Shown here piece by piece: positions 16,635-26,135 of a stretch of 64,000 nucleotides of DNA. The position numbers were made by a program, and so were the translations under genes. The notes beneath the pieces are model-generated. The model was not told where the DNA came from, did no database searches, and saw only the letters and a list, made by a program, of their open reading frames with translations. Every line of letters begins with the position of its first letter. Position 1 is the stretch's first letter. This DNA comes from Roseovarius sp. MMSF_3350 (GTDB lineage Bacteria; Pseudomonadota; Alphaproteobacteria; Rhodobacterales; Rhodobacteraceae), in assembly GCF_030733425.1 (NCBI RefSeq), contig NZ_JASHIZ010000006.1:62001-126000 (forward strand), written 5' to 3'.

Positions 16635-16750
16635 ATTTGCAGTTTCCGGGTTCTGACGCAGCCGTGAATACGGTTGTGCAAATGGCACGGGACAACACTT
16701 TGAAACTGCGGCTAGGGTTCGGGTCAGGATAAATACCTCAGGGACAGACA

Positions 16751-18373
16751 ATGACCACACCGCCACTGCGTGCCGCCGACATCCTTGCCCAGCGTCTATA
16801 CCAGGCGGGCTGTCGCCACGCCTTTGGTATGCCGGGCGGCGAAGTGTTGACGATCGTTGACGCGTTGGAGGCCGCGGGCATCAGGTTTACGCTGATCAAG
16901 CACGAGAATGCAGGCGGCTTCATCGCCGAGGGCGTTCACCACCGTGATGGGGCGCCGGCGATTCTTGTCGCCACCGTCGGGCCCGGCGCCATGAACTGCG
17001 TCAATGTCGTCGCCAACGCCGAGCAGGACCGTGTTCCGATGATCGTGCTGACCGGTTGTGTCGACGCGGACGAGGCGCTGACCTATACACATCAGGTCCT
17101 CGACCACCGCGCCGTGTTCGCCCCGATCACCAAGGCGACATTCCAACTGACCGCGGCTGGAGCCGGCATCATTGCCGACAAGGCGGTGTCGATCGCGACG
17201 GAGCCGCGCTGCGGTCCGGTGTTGATAGACGTCCCGATCACCGTCGCGGATGCGCCCGTGGCCAGCGATATATCCCGCCCCCTACGGCCAACCGCATCTC
17301 CGTTTGCGCCCAGCGGCGCCGACGCGGCGCGCGCGCGCAAGGCTTTGGCCGACGCCACCCGTCCCATCGCCATTGTCGGGCTGGACGTGCTGCAGGAAGA
17401 GTCCCAGACAGTCCTGAGGGCCTTTCTCGAACAATTCGGCATCCCCATGATCACGACCTACAAGGCGAAGGGCGTGCTGCCGGAAGACCATCCGCTATGC
17501 CTCGGCGCCGCCGGCCTGTCGCCCTTGGCCGACACGCATCTGCTTCCCTTGGTCGCGCAGGCGGACCTTGTCCTTTGCATCGGCTATGATCCGATCGAGA
17601 TGCGCACGGGCTGGCGTAATGCTGTCGATCCGGCCCGACAGACGGTGATCGACATCGCCGCTGTCCCAAACACGCATTACATGCACCAGGCGACGCTGAA
17701 CTTCGTCGGGCATTGTGGTGAAACGCTCGAGATGCTGGCTCGGAACACGCCGGTGGCTGAAACCTGGGAAGATGGTGCCCCCGCCCGAACGCGAAACGCT
17801 CTTTTAGAAGCCTTTCCGCCGTCGGATAGGTGGGGGGCCGCAGGGGTCATCGCGGAAACCCGTGCCGTAATGCCCGACACCACGCTTGCCACCGCCGACA
17901 GCGGGGCGCACCGCATAATGATCAGCCAGATGTGGCGCTGCACCGAGCCCCGCGGCCTTGTCCAGTCGTCTGCGCTTTGCACCATGGGGTGTGCGGTACC
18001 TCTGGCCATGGGCCTGAAGATCGCCGAGCCGGACCGTCCGGTGATCGGCTTTTCCGGCGATGCCGGTTTCCTGATGGTCGTCGGCGAACTGGCCACGGCG
18101 GCGGAACTGGGCCTGACACCAATCTTCCTCGTCTTCGTCGATGCCAGCCTTGCGCTGATCGAACTCAAGCAGCGCCAGCGGCAGATGGCGAACCGGGGCG
18201 TCGATTTCGCCCGGCATGATTTCGCGGCGATGGGCCGGGCCTTTGGCGGAGCCGGCCACACGGTGCGCAGCCGGGTCGAGCTCCGCGAGTGCCTGAAAGA
18301 GGCTATGAACTGTAAAACGTTCACGGTGATCGCAGCAGAAATCGAACCGGGCGGGTATGACGGCCGGATTTGA
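16751..18373 (+). CDS. thiamine-diphosphate enzyme, acetolactate-synthase-like
   Basis: This 540-residue protein has the three-domain ThDP fold: an N-terminal Pyr domain with the activating glutamate in KHENAGGFIAEG (Glu52), a middle domain, and a C-terminal PP domain with the metal motif GFSGDAGFLMVVGELATA (about 431-448). The overall pattern is that of the acetolactate synthase/benzoylformate decarboxylase family. There is no small regulatory subunit nearby and the sequence looks distinct from IlvB, so a biosynthetic role is doubtful. It may decarboxylate or condense another 2-oxo acid. The TTC38-like gene follows 235 bp downstream. Confidence 0.8.
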   Translation: MTTPPLRAADILAQRLYQAGCRHAFGMPGGEVLTIVDALEAAGIRFTLIKHENAGGFIAEGVHHRDGAPAILVATVGPGAMNCVNVVANAEQDRVPMIVLTGCVDADEALTYTHQVLDHRAVFAPITKATFQLTAAGAGIIADKAVSIATEPRCGPVLIDVPITVADAPVASDISRPLRPTASPFAPSGADAARARKALADATRPIAIVGLDVLQEESQTVLRAFLEQFGIPMITTYKAKGVLPEDHPLCLGAAGLSPLADTHLLPLVAQADLVLCIGYDPIEMRTGWRNAVDPARQTVIDIAAVPNTHYMHQATLNFVGHCGETLEMLARNTPVAETWEDGAPARTRNALLEAFPPSDRWGAAGVIAETRAVMPDTTLATADSGAHRIMISQMWRCTEPRGLVQSSALCTMGCAVPLAMGLKIAEPDRPVIGFSGDAGFLMVVGELATAAELGLTPIFLVFVDASLALIELKQRQRQMANRGVDFARHDFAAMGRAFGGAGHTVRSRVELRECLKEAMNCKTFTVIAAEIEPGGYDGRI

Positions 18374-18398
18374 CCCCAACGTCGGCTGACCTTGTAAC

Positions 18399-18421
18399 AT
18401 TCGCCCAAAAAAACGGCGAAT
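18399..18421. other. stem ATTCGCC/GGCGAAT after the ThDP-enzyme gene
   Basis: A 7-bp inverted repeat flanks an A-rich 9-nt loop, 26 bp after the stop, and is followed by a CCCC/GGGG stem. It may act as a processing or termination signal; there is no clean T-tract. Confidence 0.35.
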
Positions 18422-18608
18422 CCCCACCCGTTTTGGGGTAATTCCGCCGAGCGCCATTATTTTTAGGCGATTTTTCGCAGCCATGCCCCAGACTCCATAC
18501 ACGAAGCTTCACCAATACGTTAGCGCGAACGATACGGTTACATGCCTGCCCTAACTGTTTGTTAAACAGGTTCAGCGGGCTGGACCCGCGTCAGTTACGG
18601 AAGAGTTC

Positions 18609-19976
18609 ATGAAATTCGATATATTCGACCAGCCCATAAGCCTGTCCCGGGACAATGCCGTTGACGCGTGGAACAAGACGATGCTGGGCTTTTTAGCGCA
18701 TGCTGCGGTCACGCCCAAACTTCTTGGCGAAGTTCTGGAGATCGAGCCCGACTTTGCGCTCGGGCATGCGGTCAAGGGGATGTTTTACGTCCTGCTGGGA
18801 CGCCGGGAGCTTATGCAGACAGCGCGGGAGGCCCATATCAACGCGCGTAGTGCACTCAAGAACAGCGGCGCGACGCCCCGCGAACGAAGTTACGTCGATG
18901 CGCTCGGGGTCTGGCTGGACGGAAGCCCGAGCGGTGCAGTGGCGCACTTCGAAGAGATCCTTGACGGTCATCCGCAGGACGCTCTTGCGATGAAACTCGA
19001 TCATGCGCTGCGCTTTGTCTTGGGCGACGCGAGCGGAATGCGCCGCTCTGTCGAAAAGATTCTTCCGGCCTATGGCCACGACCATGCTGCACGGGGGTAT
19101 CTTCTGGGGTGTCATGCCTTCGCGCTGGAGGAAACTGGGGAATTTGAGAAGGCCGAGATCGCCGGGCGCCAGGCGCTGTGGCTGTCTCCTGACGATGCGT
19201 GGGGCCTGCACGCGGTTGCCCACGTCCACGACATGACGGCGAATGCCGCGAAAGGTCTGGAGTGGCTAACTGGACGCGAGGACGCCTGGGCGCATTGCAA
19301 CAATTTCCGGTATCACGTCTGGTGGCACAAGGCGCTGATGCATCTCGATCTTGGGCAAGCGGATGCTGTGCTGAACCTGTACGACACCCAGATCCGCAGC
19401 GAACAGACCGACGATTACCGCGACATCTCGAACGCGACCTCGCTGCTGATGCGGCTGGAACTGGAGGGCGTAAATGTCGGTAACCGTTGGGAGGAACTGT
19501 CCGAGATCTGCGCCAACCGGACCGAGGATGGCTGCCTGATCTTCGCTGACCTGCATTATCTCATGGCACTGACCGGCGACAAGAGACCCGGCGCTACCAC
19601 CCGGCTGTTGCAACGGATCGCGCAGGATGCCAAGTCGAACTGCGAGATGGGCAGCCGGATGAGCGACCCCGGCGTCGCCGCGGCGCAGGGTCTCGAGGCG
19701 TTCGGCGAAGCGCGCTATGACACCGCCTTCGCCAACCTTGCCCAGGCCCGTGCCGGGATGCAGCGCGCAGGTGGCAGCCACGCGCAGCGCGACGTGTTCG
19801 AGCGCATAACAATCGACGCCGGAATCCGCGCCGGGTACTTGGATCAGGCCGAAGCAATACTAGATGATCGACAGTCCAAGCGTGCGGGGCGCGAAGACGG
19901 ATATACCGCAGCCCGCCGTGCGCTGATCGCGTCGGGGCGTGGCGGGTATGATGCAACCTCACTGCCGGCCGAATAG
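18609..19976 (+). CDS. TTC38-like tetratricopeptide protein
   Basis: This 455-residue soluble protein is built of degenerate TPR helices and resembles the TTC38 family, found from bacteria to vertebrates. The most telling stretch is DDAWGLHAVAHVHDM at about 197-211, followed by YHVWWHKALMHLDLG at about 236-250; the histidines in these lines are typical of the family. The molecular function is unknown in any organism as far as I know. It follows the ThDP-enzyme gene and precedes opgC by 42 bp on the same strand. Confidence 0.75.
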   Translation: MKFDIFDQPISLSRDNAVDAWNKTMLGFLAHAAVTPKLLGEVLEIEPDFALGHAVKGMFYVLLGRRELMQTAREAHINARSALKNSGATPRERSYVDALGVWLDGSPSGAVAHFEEILDGHPQDALAMKLDHALRFVLGDASGMRRSVEKILPAYGHDHAARGYLLGCHAFALEETGEFEKAEIAGRQALWLSPDDAWGLHAVAHVHDMTANAAKGLEWLTGREDAWAHCNNFRYHVWWHKALMHLDLGQADAVLNLYDTQIRSEQTDDYRDISNATSLLMRLELEGVNVGNRWEELSEICANRTEDGCLIFADLHYLMALTGDKRPGATTRLLQRIAQDAKSNCEMGSRMSDPGVAAAQGLEAFGEARYDTAFANLAQARAGMQRAGGSHAQRDVFERITIDAGIRAGYLDQAEAILDDRQSKRAGREDGYTAARRALIASGRGGYDATSLPAE

Positions 19977-20018
19977 ATCAAACTCGATTCCCGGATACTG
20001 AATAGAAAGACGAACGCC

Positions 20019-21329
20019 ATGGCGACAATTTCGCCATCATCCGACTACCAGAAGACCGTCGAGGCGCCGGCCGTAAGTGCAACGCCCGTCGCCACGCTTC
20101 GCGATCCACGGCTGGATTTCTTCCGCGGCATCGCGATGTTCATCATCCTTCTCGCCCATACGCCAGGCAATCTGTGGACCAAGTGGATTCCGGCGCGGTG
20201 GGGGTTCTCCGACGCAACCGAGATGTTCGTGTTTTGCTCCGGCATGGCCTCGGCCATCGCGTTCGGCAAGCTTTTTCAGACCAAGGGACTGGCCATCGGC
20301 TCGGCCCGTATCGCCTTTCGGGTCTGGCAGGTCTACTGGGCGCATATCGGCCTCTTCTTCGTGGTTCTGACCTGCATGCTGGCGCTGCCCTATCTGGGCT
20401 TCACGCTGCGCGATTATGTCAGCCAACTGAACCTGCCGCCATTCATCGACAACATCGAGGGAAACCTTATCGGCCTGATGACGTTGACGTACGTCCCTAA
20501 CTATTTCGACATCCTGCCCATGTACCTTGTCATCCTTGCGATGATCCCCCTGATGATGGCGCTTTCGCGTATTCAGCCGATGGTCGCACTGGGGGCCAGC
20601 GTTCTGATCTGGTGCACCGCCAATGTCGAGATGATGGAGCTTTTCGGAAGCGCCGACGTCACGCCTCTGCAACTGCCCGCGCAGCTCTGGTTTCCCGAGG
20701 GACAGGACACCCGCCCGTGGTTCTTCAACCCGTTCGGCTGGCAGCTGTGTTTCTTCACGGGCTTCGCGCTGATGATCGGCTGGCTGCCGCGGCCGCCGGT
20801 CAACCGATTTCTGATCGGAGTCGCGGTGGCCTATGTACTGTTCGCTTTCGTCTTTTCGTCAGTCGGCATGCGTTCCTATGACTGGCAGCCGGAATGGTGG
20901 ACCGCCATCCGCGAGTGGCAACGCGAAACCTATGGCGACATGGGCGTGCTTCGCAACAAGACGGAATTCGGCCTCTTTCGATACCTTCACCTGCTGGCGC
21001 TCGGGTATCTGGCCTGGGTTGCAGTGGGCGAGGGAGGCAGCAACCTGAAGATCGGCCAAACATGGTCGTGGGTGGTCAACAACATCATCATGAAGGTTGG
21101 ACAGCAGTCGCTTGCCGTGTTCGTCTTCTCGATGCTGTTGGCGCGGTTCCTTGGGGTCTGGCTGGATGAAACCTCGACCCTGGTCGGTGACGACCTTGTA
21201 CGTGACCCCTGGACTAATGCTTTCATCAACCTGTGCGGCTTCGCCCTGCTTGTCGCCTGCGCGTACACGGCGGCCTGGTTCAAATCCACCCCATGGAAAC
21301 CGCGCAAACCTGCGAGGGCTGCAGCATGA
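20019..21329 (+). CDS. opgC: OpgC-family glucan succinyltransferase (membrane acyltransferase)
   Basis: This 436-residue protein has about ten transmembrane segments and the OpgC signature near the N-terminus, RDPRLDFFRGIAMFIILLAH (about 28-47), then NLWTKW and FVFCSGMASA. OpgC adds succinyl groups to osmoregulated periplasmic glucans from the cytoplasmic membrane, making them anionic. The stop overlaps the opgG start by ATGA, so the pair is translationally coupled. It leads the opgC-opgG-opgH operon. Confidence 0.9.
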   Translation: MATISPSSDYQKTVEAPAVSATPVATLRDPRLDFFRGIAMFIILLAHTPGNLWTKWIPARWGFSDATEMFVFCSGMASAIAFGKLFQTKGLAIGSARIAFRVWQVYWAHIGLFFVVLTCMLALPYLGFTLRDYVSQLNLPPFIDNIEGNLIGLMTLTYVPNYFDILPMYLVILAMIPLMMALSRIQPMVALGASVLIWCTANVEMMELFGSADVTPLQLPAQLWFPEGQDTRPWFFNPFGWQLCFFTGFALMIGWLPRPPVNRFLIGVAVAYVLFAFVFSSVGMRSYDWQPEWWTAIREWQRETYGDMGVLRNKTEFGLFRYLHLLALGYLAWVAVGEGGSNLKIGQTWSWVVNNIIMKVGQQSLAVFVFSMLLARFLGVWLDETSTLVGDDLVRDPWTNAFINLCGFALLVACAYTAAWFKSTPWKPRKPARAAA

Positions 21330-22858
21330 GCCACGCCATCTCTCTTTCGCGCCGCGGTCTTCTCGGCGGGGTGGCGGCGTCGGCGCTTTCGTCCGCGTTG
21401 CCGCGCCTTGCCGCCGCAACCGACGGCCCGCTTGCCTTCAGCCGCGACATGATCGTCGAGAAAGCCCGCGCCTTGTCTCGCAGCGATTTCACGCCGCGTG
21501 ATACGGTACCCGAGGACTGGCGCGCGCTGAGTTACGACCAGTATCGCGATATCCGATTTCCGATCGAGCATGCGCTCTGGGCAGACACCGACCGTTCCTA
21601 CAACATAGATTTCTTCGCGCCGGGGCTTTATTTTCCCCGCGCCACCAAGGTGTCCGCGGTCGAGGACGGCACCGTGCGTCCCGTGCCTTTCGATCTTGCC
21701 ATGTTCGACAAGGGCGACCTTGTCCCGGATCTGACCAAGACCGCCGAAAGTCTGGGATTCTCCGGCATCCGCCTGCGCACCGATCTGGGGCATCCGGAAT
21801 ACAAGACCGAATTCTGCGTCTTCCAGGGCGCCAGCTATTTCCGGGCGATCGGGATCGGCCAAACCTACGGGTTATCCGGGCGGGGGCTGGCGCTTAGAAC
21901 CGCCGATCCCGAGGGCGAGGAATTTCCGGAGTTCATCGAGTTCTGGCTCGAGGCTCCGGGGCCCGATCAGGCTAACATGGTCGTGCACGCCCTAATGGAC
22001 AGCCCCAGCGTGACCGGGGCCTACCGCTTTGACATCGCACCCGGGCCAGCCAGCGTGATGGAGGTCGAGGCAACCCTGTTTCCGCGGGTCGAGTTGGACC
22101 ACGTGGGCTTGGGACCATTGACCTCCATGTTCCTTTTCGATCAAACCAACCGCAACCAGTTCGACGATTTCCGGCCAGCCGTACACGACAATGACGGCTT
22201 GCTGATGCTGAATGGCAATGGCGAGGTGATCTGGCGTCCGCTGGCCAACCCCAGCCAGCTTCAGGTGTCCAGCTTCGTCGACACCAATCCGCGCGGTTTC
22301 GGGCTGATGCAGCGCGCCCGAAAGCTCTCCGATTTCGCCGATCTAGAGGCGCTTTATCACAACCGCCCCGGACTTTGGGTGGAACCCAAGGGGGACTGGG
22401 GCCGAGGCGCGGTGACACTGGTCGAGATTCCGACCCGGGAAGAGATCTACGACAATATCGTCGCCTATTGGCGACCGGCAGACCCCATGCCGGCGGGTCA
22501 ACAGGTTGATCTATCCTACCGGCTGACCTGGGCAGCAGAGGCGCCGGTGCAGCGTGACGTGCCCCGCGTGCTGAACACTGCGATGGGCAAACGCGCCTTT
22601 GGCGAAGGTCGGGTCGTCGTGATCGATTTCGAGGATAGCCCGCTCTTCGATGACGGACCGGACGAGATCGACATGCACATCCACTCGCCGCATGTCGAGG
22701 TCAGCGATGGCGTCCTGCAACGCAACCCGGCCACGGGCGGACTGAGACTGGCGTTCAATTTCGACCCCGGCGAACGCGGGCATGTCGAACTGCGCGCGCA
22801 ACTGCGCAAGGACGGACAGGACGCGTCCGAAGTGTGGCTTTACAGGTGGACAGCATGA
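21326..22858 (+). CDS. opgG: periplasmic glucan biosynthesis protein, OpgG/OpgD family
   Basis: This 510-residue protein carries a Tat signal (SRRGLLGG at about 8-15, ending LPRLAAA) and the MdoG domain, with YDQYRDIRF, FFAPGLYF, EFCVFQGASYFRAIG and FDQTNRNQFDDFRPAVHD. OpgG/OpgD proteins act in the periplasm on the nascent beta-glucan backbone. The Tat signal is more like OpgD, but with opgH adjacent the gene fills the OpgG position. The ATG at 21326 overlaps the opgC stop, and its own stop overlaps the opgH start. Confidence 0.92.
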   Translation: MSHAISLSRRGLLGGVAASALSSALPRLAAATDGPLAFSRDMIVEKARALSRSDFTPRDTVPEDWRALSYDQYRDIRFPIEHALWADTDRSYNIDFFAPGLYFPRATKVSAVEDGTVRPVPFDLAMFDKGDLVPDLTKTAESLGFSGIRLRTDLGHPEYKTEFCVFQGASYFRAIGIGQTYGLSGRGLALRTADPEGEEFPEFIEFWLEAPGPDQANMVVHALMDSPSVTGAYRFDIAPGPASVMEVEATLFPRVELDHVGLGPLTSMFLFDQTNRNQFDDFRPAVHDNDGLLMLNGNGEVIWRPLANPSQLQVSSFVDTNPRGFGLMQRARKLSDFADLEALYHNRPGLWVEPKGDWGRGAVTLVEIPTREEIYDNIVAYWRPADPMPAGQQVDLSYRLTWAAEAPVQRDVPRVLNTAMGKRAFGEGRVVVIDFEDSPLFDDGPDEIDMHIHSPHVEVSDGVLQRNPATGGLRLAFNFDPGERGHVELRAQLRKDGQDASEVWLYRWTA

Positions 22859-24729
22859 GTATGAACGATCTGCGCGTAATGCCTCCGCTTGCCCCGCTCG
22901 ACATGCCCGAGCAGGACCTTGACGCGTATTATGCCGACCCCAAGGCCCCCCCGGCCCGACCGGAAGAGCGCGTCGCGCTTTGGCGTTGTGTGGTCTTTAT
23001 TCCGGCGATCCTGGCCACCATAGGCTTTGTCTGGTTCATGTGGGACTGGTTCGGCGCCGATGGCATCACCTGGGTCGAGGGCGTGTTGCTTGGCCTGATG
23101 TCGTTCAACGTATTCTGGCTTTGCCTGACGGTCACCACCGTTCTGTTGGGGATCGGCTCTCTGACACAAGCGCTGAAACGTCCCGGGCACCCGCGGCCGC
23201 TTAAGGTGGCGCTGCTGATGCCGATCTACAACGAGGTGCCGTGGTATGTCCTCGGCAACGCGCGTTCCATGCTCGAAGAACTGAGGGCGCGTGGCGGTCC
23301 GCATGATTACGCCATGTTCATCCTGAGCGATACGCGGGACGACTCCATCGCGCGGGCCGAACAGGACGCAATCCGCTCGCTACAGGCCACGCTGTCGCCG
23401 GGGCTGCGCATCTATTATCGCAGACGGGCCGAGAATATCGATCGCAAGGTCGGAAACATCACCGATTGGGTCCAGAACTGGGGCGCCGACTGGCCCGCCA
23501 TGCTGGTGCTGGACGCGGACAGCCTGATGTCCGGCCGCGCGATTGGCCGCCTCACCGATGCGCTGGCGCAGGATCCCGGCGCCGGCCTCATCCAAAGCTG
23601 CCCGCAATTGATCGGCGCCAACACCGTCTTTTCCCGGATGCAGCAGTTCGCCAACGGGGTTTACGGCACCGCACTGGCCGAAGGTCTGGCCCGCTGGACC
23701 GGGCAGGAAGGCAACTACTGGGGTCATAATGCGATCATCCGCACCGAGGCTTTCGCCGCCAGTGCCGGCCTACCTCGCCTGCGTTCGCTGACGGGACGCG
23801 ACCAGTTGATCATGAGCCACGATTTCGTCGAAGCCGGCCTTTTGCGCCGCGCCGGGTGGAGCGTACGGGTTTTCCCGCGCATTCGCGGCTCCTACGAGGA
23901 AACGCCGCCGACGCTGATCGACCACATTCAGCGGGACCGCCGCTGGTGCCAGGGCAACCTGCAACACCTGCGCCTTTTGTCGACGCGCGGCCTGCGGACC
24001 GCGTCACGCTTTCATATGTTTCACGGCGCCATGAGCTATCTCGCGTCACCGATCTGGTTCGCACTACTGGTTATGTGGGCGCTGATGGGACAAGGCGGCG
24101 ACAAGTCGGTGTTGACCTATTTCCGCCCCGACAACCCGCTGATGCCCGCCTGGCCCGAGATGACCGAGGCGCGGCACATCCTGATCATCGCGCTGATGTA
24201 TTCGCTGCTCTTGCTACCCAAGCTTCTGGGCATCCTGGTGGTGCCTCTGACACGGTCGCGCTTTGCCGAATATGGGGGGCCATGGCGTTTCGCGCTGTCA
24301 TTTCTGTCCGAACTCGCGTTGTCCGTGGCCTACGCGCCTATCCTGATGGTGCAGCAGATGATCGCGGTGTTTCGCACCGTCTTTGGCTTGCAAAGCGGCT
24401 GGAGCCCTCAACAGCGCGAGGGCGGTCGTTACGGGCTGGGCACCTTGCTGATTTGCCATGCGCTGGAAACGGTAAGCGGCGTGCTTCTGGTTGCGGGCAT
24501 GGCGGCGGGGCTGGTCTCATTGTGGCTCCTGCCTATCGCGGTAAGCCTTGTGCTGGCTGTGCCCCTGTCGGCGCTCAGCGGCGTGTCGTTGAAGGGGCTG
24601 GTCTCAAAGTGGATGGGCACCAAGGAATTGTGGCGCGAACCCCCGATCACCCAGGCCGCCCGACACTACCGCGCGGAACTGAAGCTGGCGCTGGAGGGCA
24701 AGCCATCTCCGCAGCAAGCCGCGGAATAG
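22855..24729 (+). CDS. opgH: glucans biosynthesis glucosyltransferase H
   Basis: This 624-residue inner-membrane family 2 glycosyltransferase has LMPIYNE at about 121-127, DTRDD at 159-163, DADS at 220-223, GHNAIIR near 290 and the QRDRRWCQGN product-binding motif near 361, with two transmembrane segments before and about six after the catalytic domain. It polymerises and exports the linear beta-1,2-glucan chain from UDP-glucose. The ATG at 22855 overlaps the opgG stop by ATGA. Confidence 0.93.
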   Translation: MSMNDLRVMPPLAPLDMPEQDLDAYYADPKAPPARPEERVALWRCVVFIPAILATIGFVWFMWDWFGADGITWVEGVLLGLMSFNVFWLCLTVTTVLLGIGSLTQALKRPGHPRPLKVALLMPIYNEVPWYVLGNARSMLEELRARGGPHDYAMFILSDTRDDSIARAEQDAIRSLQATLSPGLRIYYRRRAENIDRKVGNITDWVQNWGADWPAMLVLDADSLMSGRAIGRLTDALAQDPGAGLIQSCPQLIGANTVFSRMQQFANGVYGTALAEGLARWTGQEGNYWGHNAIIRTEAFAASAGLPRLRSLTGRDQLIMSHDFVEAGLLRRAGWSVRVFPRIRGSYEETPPTLIDHIQRDRRWCQGNLQHLRLLSTRGLRTASRFHMFHGAMSYLASPIWFALLVMWALMGQGGDKSVLTYFRPDNPLMPAWPEMTEARHILIIALMYSLLLLPKLLGILVVPLTRSRFAEYGGPWRFALSFLSELALSVAYAPILMVQQMIAVFRTVFGLQSGWSPQQREGGRYGLGTLLICHALETVSGVLLVAGMAAGLVSLWLLPIAVSLVLAVPLSALSGVSLKGLVSKWMGTKELWREPPITQAARHYRAELKLALEGKPSPQQAAE

Positions 24730-24736
24730 GTGCGCC

Positions 24737-25204
24737 TCAGCCGTCGAAAGGGGTCACGGGCAATCCCGTCTCGATCCAGCCCGGGCCAGCGTTCGAGCCC
24801 AACATCCCTTCGGGTACGTTGATGACCCGCGTGTAACCTGCCTCGGTCAGTGCGATGCTCAGCCGCGCGGATCGGACGCCGCGTGCACAAATCAGGGCGA
24901 TCGGCACGTCCTTGCGCGTGCCAGTCAATGCATCGAGCTTTGCGGTGAACCCGGTATGTCGCATGTCGATCGGATGGGCGCTTTGGCCGATGCCGGTGCG
25001 CGACCACTCATCGGGCCGGCGGATATCGACAAGGATGATCTCACCCGCTTGCGCTGCCTCGAACGCGTCGCGCGCCGAGTAGGCAGGGCCGTCAAATTCC
25101 GCCATCGGCCAGACAGTCCAACCTGCCGCGGCCGCTGCGGCAACGACCAGGCCGGCACCAAGCATAGCGCGGCGGGAAAACGGCGATGGGGATTTGCGTG
25201 GCAT
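24737..25204 (-). CDS. Tat-exported rhodanese-like protein
   Basis: This 155-residue protein starts with a Tat signal (SRRAMLGAG at about 10-18 plus a long alanine-rich core) and then a single rhodanese domain: ILVDIRRPDEWSRTG, PIALICARGVRS with the active-site cysteine at 106, and INVPEGMLGS. Single-domain rhodaneses transfer sulfane sulfur or act as redox/phosphatase-like modules; the periplasmic substrate is unknown. It is convergent with opgH (7 bp between stops). Confidence 0.82.
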   Translation of the reverse strand: MPRKSPSPFSRRAMLGAGLVVAAAAAAGWTVWPMAEFDGPAYSARDAFEAAQAGEIILVDIRRPDEWSRTGIGQSAHPIDMRHTGFTAKLDALTGTRKDVPIALICARGVRSARLSIALTEAGYTRVINVPEGMLGSNAGPGWIETGLPVTPFDG

Positions 25205-25269
25205 CTATCGTCCCGGCAGAACCGATCCCAGTTTATTCCGACCCGTTGCACATGTCATAACACCTTGCC

Positions 25270-26049
25270 TCACCGCATCACACGTTCGCGGGACCGCGCC
25301 TGTGCAAGCCAGCCAAGCGATGCCTTGGTTTCACCCACGGGCCTGTACTCAGCGCCCAGAGGGTTGGTCCAGCCAAGCGCGTCTATCTCGCGGAAGACCA
25401 TGTCATAGTCCACGTCGCCGTGATCCGGCGCACCACGGTCCGGAACCGCGGCGAACTGGATATGTCCAACATCCGGCAGGACCGCCCGCAATCGCGCGAT
25501 TACGTTTCCCTCGACCCGTGCCACATGGTAGCAATCGAACATCAACTTAATGTTCGGCGCGCCAACTTCAGCGATCACTTCTTGCGCCTGGGCAGTGGTG
25601 CGAAGAAAATAGCCCGGCACGTCGAACGGGTTGATCGGTTCGATCAGAATCGTACGATCGGGGGCAATGTCACAGGCATAGGAAAGGTTCTCCAGGAACG
25701 CCGTCTTTGCCGCCGGTCCCTCGGCCTTGCCCGCCATGACGTGAATCGCACCGGCACCGGCTACGCGCGCATATTCGGCAGCGGCACCAATCGCCGCGCG
25801 CGCTTCTGCGCCACGATCGGTCAGGGCGGCGAGGCCAAAGTCTCCGGCATCGGCATTGCCCCACGCGGTATTCAGGCTCAACAAGGGCAGGCCGGTCTCG
25901 AGCAGCGCGTTACGTAAAACGTCGGGGGCTGTATCATACGGGCAATGGCATTCCACCGCGTCGAAACCGGCTCCTGCGGCGGCCCGGATGGCCTCCGGCA
26001 GAGCCAGCTGGGCCCAGAGAAAACCGAGATTGGCGGAAAACCTTGGCAT
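25270..26049 (-). CDS. hydroxypyruvate isomerase-like TIM-barrel protein
   Basis: This 259-residue protein belongs to the hydroxypyruvate isomerase (Hyi/OtnI) branch of the xylose-isomerase-like TIM barrels. Visible elements are ANLGFLW at the start, GFDAVECHCPY, the metal Glu in ILIEPINPFDVPGYFL, the metal Asp/His in MFDCYHV, and the C-terminal GAEYRP. Members interconvert hydroxypyruvate and tartronate semialdehyde or related sugar-acid keto forms. It is divergent from the alcohol dehydrogenase (86 bp between starts). Confidence 0.8.
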   Translation of the reverse strand: MPRFSANLGFLWAQLALPEAIRAAAGAGFDAVECHCPYDTAPDVLRNALLETGLPLLSLNTAWGNADAGDFGLAALTDRGAEARAAIGAAAEYARVAGAGAIHVMAGKAEGPAAKTAFLENLSYACDIAPDRTILIEPINPFDVPGYFLRTTAQAQEVIAEVGAPNIKLMFDCYHVARVEGNVIARLRAVLPDVGHIQFAAVPDRGAPDHGDVDYDMVFREIDALGWTNPLGAEYRPVGETKASLGWLAQARSRERVMR

Positions 26050-26135
26050 GAAACCTGCTTCAACCCGCTTTTGCAGACAGGATGACCCTGCTAGATCGCA
26101 ATCATAGACGACAGTTTGACCGAAGGGAAAACACG

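Noticed and set aside
18555..18570. Short palindrome CTGTTTGTTAAACAG before the TTC38-like gene
   Set aside because: It is a 6-bp stem with no clear position relative to a promoter; this is likely by chance in an AT-richer spacer.
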